Origin: Methylogaea oryzae
GTDB taxonomy: Bacteria > Pseudomonadota > Gammaproteobacteria > Methylococcales > Methylococcaceae
NCBI RefSeq assembly: GCF_019669985.1
Contig: NZ_AP019782.1
Span: forward strand, 1,356,501 to 1,420,500
Direction: 5' to 3'
Length of the DNA: 64,000 nt
Every line of letters begins with the position of its first letter. The first letter of the stretch is position 1. The notes below the pieces were generated by a model. It did not search any database and was not told where the DNA came from. It saw only the letters and a program-made list of their open reading frames with translations. A program made the translations under genes and the position numbers. Positions 9,348 through 16,889 of the stretch are shown one piece after another.

Positions 9348-9535
9348 AAAGAAAAGGCCACCCGATTGCCGCGCCGCTAACGCGGTCCCCTGCGCTCCTC
9401 GCTTGAGCCGGGAGTCGGCCGACAGGCCATCCATGGCCTGACGCCCGACCCGCCGCATCCTGCGGCGGCCCTTCGGGTTATTCCCGGCTCAAGCTGCGGT
9501 GCTCGGCGCGGCAAACGGGATTCAATTAGGACGAG

Positions 9536-9958
9536 TCAGGCGCAATGGTAACGCGCCCGTGATTCATTACATTGTTCCCACGTTGCAACGTGGGAACGAT
9601 AAAAGTCGCGGATGGCGTGTTCCCAAAAGCGGCGTTGCCACAATCCCCGTTCCTTTTTCAGCAAGCGTCGATCGGACAAACGTTCGCCGGGGGCAATGGC
9701 CCGCGAAAAGGCGGATTTGATCAGGCGCCAGCGGGTGGAGTAATCGGTATCGCCGGGCGGCAAGGTCCACAGGCAATGGAGATGGTCGGGCAGCACCACG
9801 ATGGCGTCGATACGGAACGGCCGTTGCGCCCGCACCGCGCGGAACGCGGCGCGCAAAGCGTCGATATTTTCCGTCAGCAAACCCCGGCGGCGTTCCAATA
9901 GCCCGACGGTGAAGAAATAGCAGCCGCCGGGAACGTAGGCACGGATGTAATGTGGCAT
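9536..9958 (-). pseudogene. REP-associated (Y1) transposase, 3'-truncated by a palindromic repeat
   Basis: Residues 1-118 of this 140-residue frame match the REP-associated tyrosine transposase (RAYT, IS200-like Y1 HUH) family: MPHYIRAYVPGGCYFFTVGL at the start, the HUH metal motif as VLPDHLHCLWTLP, then STRWRLIKSAFSRA and QRRFWEHAIRD. Family members continue with a DYIHYNPVKHG-type segment near the catalytic tyrosine. Here, right after AIRD, the frame runs into the palindromic repeat at 9566-9604 and ends in repeat-derived residues (FYRSHVATWEQC). The helix expected to bear the catalytic tyrosine is therefore missing and the enzyme is presumably dead. RAYTs normally mobilise or maintain REP palindromes, and this one sits inside a REP cluster. 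Confidence 0.8.
9566..9604. repeat. Palindromic repeat unit, copy inside the transposase 3' end
   Basis: A 24-bp perfect palindrome (9574-9597; half-site GTTCCCACGTTG) with conserved flanks ATTACATT on the left and GATAAAA on the right. The same unit lies at 10181-10219. It supplies the aberrant C-terminus of the transposase remnant. Confidence 0.85.
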
Positions 9959-10026
9959 GGAATCAGTATGTCACGCCGTGAATAGTCGGCAATGGTATTG
10001 CCGCCAAGTTTGAAAAAAACCACGAA

Positions 10027-10105
10027 GTAGGGCGGGTTAGGCGGTAGCCGTAACCCGCCGAATCCCGCGAAAGGCGGGTTACGCGAGGACGCTAACCCGC
10101 CCTAC
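10027..10105. repeat. 79-bp nested inverted-repeat element
   Basis: Outer arms GTAGGGCGGGTTAG (10027-10040) and CTAACCCGCCCTAC (10092-10105) are perfectly inverted. Inside them CGTAACCCGCC (10049-10059) pairs with GGCGGGTTACG (10073-10083). This gives a double-hairpin architecture typical of REP-pair/BIME units. Confidence 0.75.
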
Positions 10106-10180
10106 GTGCTGGGCAACCTTTCCGGGAGAAAGGCTGCCCGGTCTCGCGGCCGGTGGCGTTTGTTCTGGCCAACAGTGTGA

Positions 10181-10219
10181 ATTACATCGTTCCCACGTTG
10201 CAACGTGGGAACGATAAAA
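10181..10219. repeat. Palindromic repeat unit, intact intergenic copy
   Basis: Same unit as 9566-9604: ATTACATC, the perfect 24-bp palindrome at 10189-10212, then GATAAAA. The shared flanks show that the mobile unit is longer than the palindrome itself. Confidence 0.85.
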
Positions 10220-10297
10220 AGTACCCGCGTCGTCGGGCAGGGCGGGTTAGTCGCAGCCGTAACCGCCCTTGTGCCAATTCCGTTAAGTGAAGCCGTC

Positions 10298-10320
10298 ATG
10301 CCGGCAAGGATTGCCGGCAT
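10298..10320. repeat. ATGCCGGCAA-GGA-TTGCCGGCAT palindrome
   Basis: Perfect 10-bp inverted arms around GGA, immediately downstream (in transcription sense) of the HNH-like gene on the minus strand. This is another extragenic palindrome type common in proteobacteria. It lacks a T-run. Confidence 0.65.
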
Positions 10321-10326
10321 ACATTG

Positions 10327-11079
10327 TTATTTGTTCGACTTCAGTTCTCGATACAAATTTCTCAGAAGGCGTTTTTCCTCTTCGCTATCAGACAACGTGC
10401 CTCGCAAAGCAACATAGGCAAGCTCCTTCACAGCCAATGTGCTTTTTTCCTTAGCTTGAATCACTTCACCGAATTTGTGCCATCGAACGCCTTTTTCCTT
10501 CAACGCAAGCTGGAAGGAATGAGATGGCTCCTCACCGTATATGCGAATTTGGTGATGTTTGTACGTTGAAGAAATATATCTTTTTTCTTTCTTGGAAATG
10601 CCGCCTTCCCAGGCTGATGAGTGAACAAAGTTACTGACGTTATTGTACAGATGAATGACGCTGCCACTCAGAAGGCGATCTTCCTGTGTCAGATGCTCGA
10701 TACAGGTACTTCCAACGATCATATAACCCCATTTAGGGTGGTATGTAGTATGTGCATACCGAATTTCCGCGCCACAACCTTTTCTTTCACAGATGCCATC
10801 GAGTCCGCCCAAGTCATCTATGGCGAGTAGCGTCCACCCCCTATCTGGCTCAATCAATCCATGCTCTTTGGCGTGACATCCTTTGCACAAGGTACGACAG
10901 TCACTAAGGGCATACTCCCATGGAGCTTTCCCTGTCACGTAGATTTGATGATGAACTTGCAGCGTTACGTATAGTGCGCCCCTATCGCATTGTAAACACT
11001 TGTAGCCATCTCTTCTCTTAACCTTCTCAGAGAAGGCCAGCCATTTCTCATTTACGTATATAGTCCTGGAGTGGCTCAT
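10327..11079 (-). CDS. HNH-endonuclease-like zinc protein, probably acquired
   Basis: A 250-residue protein. Residues ~14-74 form an HNH-type zinc domain: FSEKVKRRDGYKC28LQC31, then VH43H44QIYVTG, then C65KGC68H69AKEHG, the order Cys2-HH-Cys2-H of many HNH nucleases. Residues 97-130 contain a second metal-like cluster (C97ERKGC102 ... H114PKWG ... C126). The C-terminal ~100 residues are lysine-rich with no recognised motif. Nuclease activity is inferred. Base composition is clearly AT-richer than the rest of the window and codon use is atypical, pointing to recent transfer. It lies between the REP cluster and the phosphoesterase gene, with no integrase or partner gene visible. Confidence 0.7.
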   Translation of the reverse strand: MSHSRTIYVNEKWLAFSEKVKRRDGYKCLQCDRGALYVTLQVHHQIYVTGKAPWEYALSDCRTLCKGCHAKEHGLIEPDRGWTLLAIDDLGGLDGICERKGCGAEIRYAHTTYHPKWGYMIVGSTCIEHLTQEDRLLSGSVIHLYNNVSNFVHSSAWEGGISKKEKRYISSTYKHHQIRIYGEEPSHSFQLALKEKGVRWHKFGEVIQAKEKSTLAVKELAYVALRGTLSDSEEEKRLLRNLYRELKSNK

Positions 11080-11183
11080 TGCGATTCAGTGCGATGGTCC
11101 TTTTTACATATAACGTGAAGCAAATGACATTTCTGCCGTGTAATAAAGTTTATGCAAAGCGCCGTGTTTGTCATGTCCGTATG

Positions 11184-12629
11184 TTATGGCAGGAACCGCC
11201 GCAATCCCGCCTGAATTGCTTGCGCCGCCTCCTGCGCTTTGCCCGGCGCAACCCTGCCCACTAATCTGCCCAATAGCGCCCGGACCAACGATTCCAGTTC
11301 CTGCATCTCCTGCCCCAGCACAGGCATCCGCCCCAAGGCCGGCAGCACCGCCATGGCTTCATGGGCGGCTTTTTGGAAGTCGGTGAGGGGAGCTGCTCTG
11401 GCGGCGGCCAATTCTTCTTCCAGCACTTCACATACCGGTATCGGGATGCTGTCCGGGCCGTGGTTGGTCGGGTTGTCCAGGTTGAGCACGGCGTCCAAGG
11501 TTGGCGCCACTTCGTCGCGGCGGGTGAGGGGGCGGGTGATGCCGTAACGCTTGCGCAGGGTGGCGATGACGGAGGTGTGGTCGTAGGGGTAGGGTGGGCC
11601 TTGGTGGGGGAGGCCGTCGGGGGCGTTGCGCAGGATGGTGCCGGGCTGGATGTAGGGCGATACCAGCACGGCGGGGACGCGCATGCCGTAGCGGTCGAAG
11701 GCGAAGGGGCCGGTTTGTTTGTCGTCGGGGCGCACGGCCAGGGGCGGCGGGGCGTGGTCGTAGCAGCCGCCGTGTTCGTCGTAGAGGATGACCAGCAGGG
11801 ATTTTTCCCAGCAGGGCGAGGCGCGCAGGTGGTTGTAGACGTCGGCGATCAGTTGTTCGCCGAAGGTGACGTCGTGGGGCGGGTGCTGGTCGTTGGGGAA
11901 TTCCAGATCGGGGAAGTAGCGCGGTTCGATGAAGGTATAGGCCGGCAGCTTGCCGTGCTTGGCGTCTTCGCGGAATTCCTCGTAGAAGCGGAAGCGCTCC
12001 ACGTGCGGCCACAGTTTGGACAGAGTGAGGCTTTGCGGGAAGTCGTTGAAGTAGATTTTCCATTCCACCCCGGCATGGCCCAGTTCGTTGAACAGCGTGT
12101 TCATGCGGTAGGGGAAGTGGGTGGGCGAGTTGTTGGGGTAGCCGTTGGCGGTGCCGGTGTGCAGGAAGAAGCGGTTGGGCCAGGTCTGGCAGGGGGCGGA
12201 GGCGTGCCACTGGTCGCACACGGCGAAGCTGCGCGCCAACAGGCTCAGCACCGGCACTTGCTCGGGCGGGAAGCAGTGCATGATGTCCCGCGGCTTGCCG
12301 CCGTTTTTGGCGTAGTTGTCGGCAAAGCCTTGCATGCCCGGCACTTGCTCGCCGGGCGTAGCGCTGCCGAAGATTTGCTGGGCCATGTCCACATATAGCT
12401 CGGCCGGGTCCGGGGTGGGGATGCGCAGGGTGCGCCTGTCGGCTTGCGCATTGCTCCAAACGGCCAGGGTTTGCGGCGGGCCGTCGGGCGGGGTGTAGGG
12501 GTTGCTTTCCCGGCCGGTGAGGCCGTTGAAGCCGGGGCCGGCGGGATAGAGCTGCCCCAGCAGGTTGTCAAACGAGCGGTTTTCCAGCATGAGCACGACG
12601 AAGTGCTCGATTTTGTTCAGTGCGGACAT
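11184..12629 (-). CDS. Phosphoesterase family protein (phospholipase C / AcpA type)
   Basis: A 481-residue enzyme of the alkaline-phosphatase-like phosphoesterase family that includes bacterial non-haemolytic phospholipase C and acid phosphatase AcpA. It hydrolyses phosphate esters. The N-terminus IEHFVVLMLENRSFDNLLG carries the metal/nucleophile motif (ENRSFD), and DEHGGCYDHAPPP plus HTSVIATLRKRYGI carry later metal ligands. Unlike the secreted PlcC/PlcN enzymes, it begins directly at the catalytic core with no Tat or Sec signal peptide, so it may be cytoplasmic or exported in an unconventional way. The substrate cannot be read from sequence. It is divergent from the peroxidase gene. Confidence 0.85.
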   Translation of the reverse strand: MSALNKIEHFVVLMLENRSFDNLLGQLYPAGPGFNGLTGRESNPYTPPDGPPQTLAVWSNAQADRRTLRIPTPDPAELYVDMAQQIFGSATPGEQVPGMQGFADNYAKNGGKPRDIMHCFPPEQVPVLSLLARSFAVCDQWHASAPCQTWPNRFFLHTGTANGYPNNSPTHFPYRMNTLFNELGHAGVEWKIYFNDFPQSLTLSKLWPHVERFRFYEEFREDAKHGKLPAYTFIEPRYFPDLEFPNDQHPPHDVTFGEQLIADVYNHLRASPCWEKSLLVILYDEHGGCYDHAPPPLAVRPDDKQTGPFAFDRYGMRVPAVLVSPYIQPGTILRNAPDGLPHQGPPYPYDHTSVIATLRKRYGITRPLTRRDEVAPTLDAVLNLDNPTNHGPDSIPIPVCEVLEEELAAARAAPLTDFQKAAHEAMAVLPALGRMPVLGQEMQELESLVRALLGRLVGRVAPGKAQEAAQAIQAGLRRFLP

Positions 12630-12812
12630 GCCTTACCCTCCTTATTTCCGTGGCGAGGTTCGGCGCGGTTTCTGCCAAGCGAGGTCTTCCGTTGCGGCAG
12701 CCGTCGAACCGCCTTCGATAGTAGCAGGAAAGGCGGCGGCGCTGCGGCTTGCCGCTGTGTCGGCTTGTGCTTCGCCGGGGTTACAATGGCTTATTCGTTT
12801 TAGGAGTCGGTT

Positions 12813-13298
12813 ATGGCCGCGCCCATTTATCAGTTCGCTTTCAAAACCCTGGACGGCCGCGAGGTGTCGCTGGCCGACTATGCCGGCAAGGTGCTGCTGC
12901 TGGTGAACACGGCCAGCCGCTGCGGCTTCACGCCGCAGTACGCGGGGCTGGAGGCGTTGCAGCAGGAGTTCGGGTCGCAAGGGTTGGCGGTGATCGGCTT
13001 TCCCTGCAACCAGTTCGGCAAGCAGGAGCCGGGCAGCCATGGGGAGATCGGCGCGTTTTGCCAAAAGCATTACGGCGTGACCTTCACCCTGTCGGAGAAG
13101 GTCGAGGTGAACGGCGCCGCCGCCCATCCCTTGTTTCGGTATTTGAAAAAGGCCGCTCCCGGCGTGTTGGGCAGCGAGGCCATCAAGTGGAATTTCACCA
13201 AATTCCTGGTGGGCCGCGACGGGACGGTGGTGCGGCGCTACGGTTCCATGACGCCGCCGTCGGCGTTGGCGGACGATATTCGGAAGTTGTGTTCGTAG
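12813..13298 (+). CDS. Glutathione peroxidase (thiol peroxidase, BsaA/BtuE type)
   Basis: A 161-residue cytoplasmic peroxidase that reduces peroxides, in bacteria usually at the expense of thioredoxin. The catalytic cysteine is C37 in NTASRCGFTPQY. The family motif GFPCNQFGKQEPG supplies the conserved Gln, with C65 as a possible resolving cysteine, and KWNFTKFLV supplies the Trp and Asn of the active site. It is a cysteine, not selenocysteine, enzyme. The length is complete for the short non-secreted family. A good TAGGAG precedes the ATG. A small exported-protein gene follows on the same strand after 36 bp. Confidence 0.95.
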   Translation: MAAPIYQFAFKTLDGREVSLADYAGKVLLLVNTASRCGFTPQYAGLEALQQEFGSQGLAVIGFPCNQFGKQEPGSHGEIGAFCQKHYGVTFTLSEKVEVNGAAAHPLFRYLKKAAPGVLGSEAIKWNFTKFLVGRDGTVVRRYGSMTPPSALADDIRKLCS

Positions 13299-13334
13299 TT
13301 TTGGCTTTGTTTTAAGCGATATTGAGGAGCATCC

Positions 13335-13709
13335 ATGCGATTACTTGTGGCGTTGTGCGTTTGGGCGGCGGCTGCGACGGCCGTGGCGGCGGAGGACGAT
13401 TGGCAGGAGACGGTGTTGCAGACGTCGACCTTGGAAAAGGTTTACAAGGCGTCTGGGGTTTACCAGTTGTGCATCGGCGAACAGTTGCGCGGTCAGGCGA
13501 ACAACAAGCAGGACCCCCGCGCGGTGACCGACAATATTTTGAAAGCCTGCGAGGAGAAGCTGCAGCCCATGCGCGACGCCTTTACGGCGGAGAAAGTGCC
13601 GGAGCAGATCGCCGACCGCTATTTGCGCAAGACCCGCACCCAAGCGGCGCGGGGCCTGATCCGCGAGGTGATGGGCATGCAGGCCATGCGCCAGGCGGCG
13701 CCGAACTGA
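13335..13709 (+). CDS. Small exported protein of unknown function
   Basis: A 124-residue protein with a clear signal peptide (MRLLVALCVWAAAATAVAA, cleavage after AVAA, residue ~19) and a helical mature part containing two cysteines (QLCIGEQLRG and LKACEEKLQP), which could form a periplasmic disulphide. I do not recognise the family. TTGAGGAGCATCC upstream gives a strong ribosome binding site. It may be co-transcribed with the peroxidase gene, and it converges with flgA with only a few bases between the stops. Confidence 0.7.
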   Translation: MRLLVALCVWAAAATAVAAEDDWQETVLQTSTLEKVYKASGVYQLCIGEQLRGQANNKQDPRAVTDNILKACEEKLQPMRDAFTAEKVPEQIADRYLRKTRTQAARGLIREVMGMQAMRQAAPN

Positions 13710-13714
13710 GGGGA

Positions 13715-14404
13715 TTAGTCGACTTCCACCACGCCGGGCGCGACGGCCGTGCCTTCGATGATGCGCGAGGAGCTTTCGTTTCTTACGCGGACGCGCTGGC
13801 CGGGCTCGCCGTCGGTGAGGGCCGTGCCGTCCATTTGCACGCCGAGAGTGCCGTTGTGCAGGCGAATGGAAACCTTTTGGCCGCGCTTGATTATTTTCGG
13901 CGTTTCCAGCACATTGCCCGTCAATACGGTGCCGGCGGCCAATGTGCGGATGGCGCGCCGGCCCAGCGCTTGTTCCGGCTCGGTGAAATAGCCGCCGCGC
14001 AGCTCGCCGACGTCCCGTTGCGCGAAGTCCAGGTGGGCGGAAGTCACGAAGGCGTCCTTGGGCAGGGATTCGCGCAATACCAGCACCGTTTGCAGGATGC
14101 TGACCTTGGCGCGGATGTAAACGGTCCAGGGGTTGCTGCCCAGGCAACGGACGCCGACGGTCATGCGGCCCCAGGCCCGCTTGTCGCTCAGGTTGAAGGC
14201 TTCCAGCGATCCGTCGCAGGGAGTTAGCTGCAAGCGGCTTTCGATGGGACTGAGGTCGATGCGGTAGTCGCTGCCGGCGGGCACGACCTGGTTTTCCAGG
14301 TAATTGCGCGCCGTATCCAGGATGGCTGCGTGGGATTGGCTTTCGCCGCTCCAGGCCCAATTGGCCCAAAGGAGGAGCAGGAGAACGGGGGGTAGTCGGC
14401 GCAT
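13715..14404 (-). CDS. flgA: Flagellar P-ring assembly chaperone FlgA
   Basis: A 229-residue periplasmic chaperone required for assembling the FlgI P-ring. It has a signal peptide (MRRLPPVLLLLLWANWAWS), then an N-terminal domain ending near residue 105 and a C-terminal SAF domain (VLRESLPKDAFVTSAHLDF, TLAAGTVLTGNVLETP, the loop KIIKRGQKVSIR, ending IIEGTAVAPGVVEVD). It is divergent from cheV. In many gammaproteobacteria flgM and flgN follow flgA in the same direction, but here the next gene converges, so they are absent from this site. Confidence 0.95.
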   Translation of the reverse strand: MRRLPPVLLLLLWANWAWSGESQSHAAILDTARNYLENQVVPAGSDYRIDLSPIESRLQLTPCDGSLEAFNLSDKRAWGRMTVGVRCLGSNPWTVYIRAKVSILQTVLVLRESLPKDAFVTSAHLDFAQRDVGELRGGYFTEPEQALGRRAIRTLAAGTVLTGNVLETPKIIKRGQKVSIRLHNGTLGVQMDGTALTDGEPGQRVRVRNESSSRIIEGTAVAPGVVEVD

Positions 14405-14447
14405 TCTGTGATGGGCGTCAAATCGCGGCGCGGGGGGCGTCGCGCGT

Positions 14448-14453
14448 TATAAT
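14448..14453 (+). promoter_or_regulatory. Possible -10 box for cheV
   Basis: A perfect TATAAT in otherwise GC-rich DNA, 30 bp before the cheV ATG. No good -35 hexamer is found at 16-18 bp, so this is tentative. Confidence 0.3.
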
Positions 14454-14482
14454 AACTTGAAAAACATTCGCGGGAGCGAGGC

Positions 14483-15433
14483 ATGGCTGGAATTCTGGAT
14501 GGCGTAGACAGACGTACCCAATTGGCCGGGCACAACCGTTTGGAGTTGCTGCTGTTCAAATTGGGCACTCGGCAGCGGTACGGCATCAACGTATTCAAGG
14601 TGCAGGAAGTCATCCAGTGCCCTAATTTGACGCAGATTCCCCGATCCAATTCGGTGATTTGCGGTATCGCCCATTTGCGCGGCAAAACCATTCCGGTGAT
14701 GGATTTGTCCATGGCCATCGGCGCCAGGCCGATGACGCGGGGCGGCGTCGACGCGGGCTACGTCATCATCACCGAATACAACCGCTCGGTGCAGGGATTC
14801 CTGGTTTCCGCCGTGGACCGTATCGTCAATATGGACTGGGGGCAGATGAAGCCGCCGCCCAAGGGGACCGACAAAGAGAGTTATTTGACGGCGGTGACCC
14901 AGCTCGACAACGAGCTGGTGGAAATCATCGACGTGGAAAAGGTGATGAAGGAAGTCATCGGCGCCAGCGAGCAGATTTCCGACGGCGTCATCGACGACAC
15001 CTCCGCCAACGCCGGCCAGCACGTGCTGGTGGTGGACGATTCCAGCGTGGCGCGCAATCAGGTCAAGCGGGTGCTGGATGCGCTCAAGGTCGAATGCACC
15101 CTGGCCAAAGACGGCCAGGACGCGCTGGAAACGCTGGAGCGGTGGATCGCGGAAGGGAAATCCCTGCCCGAGTTTTTGTCCATGGTGATTTCCGACGTGG
15201 AAATGCCCCGCATGGACGGCTACACCCTCACCACCAATATCCGCAAGGATCCCCGCATGAAGGATCTCCATGTGATTCTGCACACGTCCCTCAGCGGCGT
15301 ATTCAACCAGGCCATGGTGGAAAAAGTCGGCGCCAACAAATTCCTGGCCAAATACATGCCGGACGAATTGGCCGCCCTGGTGCAGCATCGGCTGATAGAG
15401 CATCGCCAATTGTTGCGGATTACCGCAGAGTGA
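14483..15433 (+). CDS. cheV: Chemotaxis coupling/response protein CheV
   Basis: A 316-residue fusion of a CheW-like coupling domain (residues ~18-160; LLLFKLGTRQRYGINVFKVQ) with a receiver domain (~180-310; VLVVDDSSVARNQ, phosphoacceptor D238 in VISDVEMPRMDGY, and the conserved Lys in the NKFLAKY segment). CheV links chemoreceptors to CheA and tunes adaptation through phosphorylation. It precedes cheR, as in Pseudomonas and Vibrio, where both sit next to the flg operon. Confidence 0.95.
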   Translation: MAGILDGVDRRTQLAGHNRLELLLFKLGTRQRYGINVFKVQEVIQCPNLTQIPRSNSVICGIAHLRGKTIPVMDLSMAIGARPMTRGGVDAGYVIITEYNRSVQGFLVSAVDRIVNMDWGQMKPPPKGTDKESYLTAVTQLDNELVEIIDVEKVMKEVIGASEQISDGVIDDTSANAGQHVLVVDDSSVARNQVKRVLDALKVECTLAKDGQDALETLERWIAEGKSLPEFLSMVISDVEMPRMDGYTLTTNIRKDPRMKDLHVILHTSLSGVFNQAMVEKVGANKFLAKYMPDELAALVQHRLIEHRQLLRITAE

Positions 15434-15473
15434 CGGACCCTACCTTCTAGGCCTGACGTTTAACCCCACCGCC

Positions 15474-16322
15474 GTGTTGCCGAACAGGCTGGAAATCACC
15501 CCGGACGAATTCAAGGTGTTGCAGAAATTTCTCTGCGACGCCTGCGGCATCGTATTGAACGAGGGTAAGGAATACCTCGTCAAAAGCCGTTTGGCTGGCG
15601 TGCTGCGCGATACGGATTACGCCTCCGTGAGCGATTTGGTCAAATCCTTGCGTGCCGGCACCGCCAGTTTGGCGATCCAGGCCCGCGTGGTGGACGCCAT
15701 GACCACCAACGAAACGTTTTGGTTCCGCGATCCCAATCAGTTCGTGGAGTTCAGCCGCGTGATCCTCCCCGAACTGGTGAAAAGCCGCGCCAGCACCCTG
15801 CGCATTTGGTCGGCCGCCAGCTCCAGCGGGCAAGAGCCTTACTCCATCAGCATGTGCGTGGAGGATTTCTGGCGTAACCCGGTGGCCGGCATCGGACCGA
15901 AAAAAATCGTGCAAATTCTCGGCACGGACATTTCCACCACGGTGTTGACCGAGGCCCGGCAGGGGGTTTACAGCGAGTTGGCCTTGTCGCGGGGGCTAAG
16001 CCCGGAATATCGGAGCCGCTATTTTCAGCAGGTCCACGGCGGCTGGAAACTTAGCGACGCGGTGACGTCGCGGGTGCGTTTCCAGCAATTCAATTTGCTT
16101 AAGCCTTATACCGCCCTGGGCAAGTTCGACGTGATTTTTTGCCGCAACGTGCTCATCTACTTCTCCGAGGACGTGAAGCGCGACATGATCTCCCGCATGG
16201 CTCGCTGCCTCAATCCGGGCGGTTATTTCCTGCTCAGCAGCACCGAGGCGCTGCCTCGCGGCTTGGATTGCCTTGAACCGGTCGGCACCGCGTCGGTACG
16301 TTACTACCGCCTGAAATCCTGA
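15474..16322 (+). CDS. cheR: Chemotaxis protein methyltransferase CheR
   Basis: A 282-residue SAM-dependent enzyme that methylates glutamates on chemoreceptors for adaptation. It has an N-terminal helical CheR_N domain (PDEFKVLQKFLCDACGIVL), MTTNETFWFRDPNQF, the SAM site RIWSAASSSGQEPYSISM, and KFDVIFCRNVLIYF toward the end. The only plausible start is GTG at 15474 (TTG at 15477 is the alternative); no ATG lies upstream in frame after the cheV stop. The ribosome binding site is weak, which suggests reinitiation from cheV 40 bp upstream. CheB is not present here. Confidence 0.93.
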   Translation: MLPNRLEITPDEFKVLQKFLCDACGIVLNEGKEYLVKSRLAGVLRDTDYASVSDLVKSLRAGTASLAIQARVVDAMTTNETFWFRDPNQFVEFSRVILPELVKSRASTLRIWSAASSSGQEPYSISMCVEDFWRNPVAGIGPKKIVQILGTDISTTVLTEARQGVYSELALSRGLSPEYRSRYFQQVHGGWKLSDAVTSRVRFQQFNLLKPYTALGKFDVIFCRNVLIYFSEDVKRDMISRMARCLNPGGYFLLSSTEALPRGLDCLEPVGTASVRYYRLKS

Positions 16323-16436
16323 TCCCCCGCCGCTTCGCGGCCGTTCATTGCCGCTAGGCCGGCAACTTTTGCCGCCGATGGGCCGGCCGCTCCGGCAAAA
16401 ATGCCCTTCGTTCCGCGCCAGCCGCCCGCTCAGCCA

Positions 16437-16455
16437 TTGGCACACACCGTGCATC
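16437..16455 (+). promoter_or_regulatory. Sigma-54 promoter upstream of flgB
   Basis: TTGGCACACACCGTGCATC has the GG (16439-16440) and GC (16451-16452) of the -24/-12 elements exactly 10 bases apart, with a near-consensus TGGCAC. Transcription would start near 16464, 25 bp before the flgB ATG. In polarly flagellated gammaproteobacteria the flgB operon is a known RpoN/FleQ class target; the activator site is not identified. Confidence 0.7.
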
Positions 16456-16488
16456 TTTAATGGCAAACCATTCAAGAGACCGTGTGCG

Positions 16489-16887
16489 ATGGCAATTAAT
16501 TTCGATAAAGCCTTTGGCGTGCATCCGCTGGCCTTGTCCTTGCGGGAACAGCGGACGTCGCTGCTGGCGGCCAATTTGGCCAACGCCGACACCCCCGGTT
16601 ATAAGGCCCGCGACATTGATTTCGAGTCCGTGTTGCGCCAGAAGTTAGGGACGTCGGAGGGTGTGTCCTTGCAAGCGACCAATGCGCGTCATTTGGGCGA
16701 TGCGGCGGCGCGCGGCGTTGCGGAACCGCTGTACCGCGTCCCGTCGGAACCGTCCCTGGACGGCAACACGGTGGAAGGCGAAGACGAGCAGGTGGCTTTT
16801 GCCGACAATGCCGTGGCCTATCAAGCGAGTTTGCGCTTTATCAACGGCAAAATCGGCGGATTGCTGACCGCCATCAAAGGACAGTAA
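16489..16887 (+). CDS. flgB: Flagellar proximal rod protein FlgB
   Basis: A 132-residue rod component connecting the MS-ring to the rest of the rod, exported through the flagellar type III system without a cleaved signal. It shows the flagellar rod signature LLAANLANADTPGYKARDIDF near the N terminus and a C-terminal helix QASLRFINGKIGGLLTAIKGQ for coiled-coil packing. The ATG at 16489 begins MAINFDKAFGVHPLAL, as in homologues; upstream in-frame codons lie in the promoter. It is the first gene of flgBCDEFGHIJ and follows the sigma-54 site. Confidence 0.96.
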   Translation: MAINFDKAFGVHPLALSLREQRTSLLAANLANADTPGYKARDIDFESVLRQKLGTSEGVSLQATNARHLGDAAARGVAEPLYRVPSEPSLDGNTVEGEDEQVAFADNAVAYQASLRFINGKIGGLLTAIKGQ

Positions 16888-16889
16888 CC

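Larger units (their letters stand above)
9067..9535. repeat. Repeat-rich geneless stretch, left of transposase remnant
   Basis: This 470-bp stretch contains, in order, a degenerate inverted copy of the 10027-10105 element (9091-9134), a degenerate copy of the 24-bp palindrome (9171-9200), the 35-bp CCCCTCTCCC repeat (9213-9247), a 15-bp-stem hairpin (9312-9347) and GC-rich palindromic sequence. I see no credible protein. The short minus-strand frame across 9249-9458 is the familiar translation of the hairpin repeat. Confidence 0.75.
9959..10326. repeat. Repeat-rich geneless stretch, right of transposase remnant
   Basis: These 368 bp hold a nested inverted-repeat element (10027-10105), the second intact palindromic unit (10181-10219) and a 23-bp palindrome (10298-10320). 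No credible coding frame is seen. Confidence 0.7.

Noticed and set aside
9249-9458. A small minus-strand frame encoding an FFGYFLLAKQKKVTRP-type peptide
   Set aside because: This is the translation of the hairpin repeat at 9312-9347, frequently mis-annotated as a hypothetical protein.
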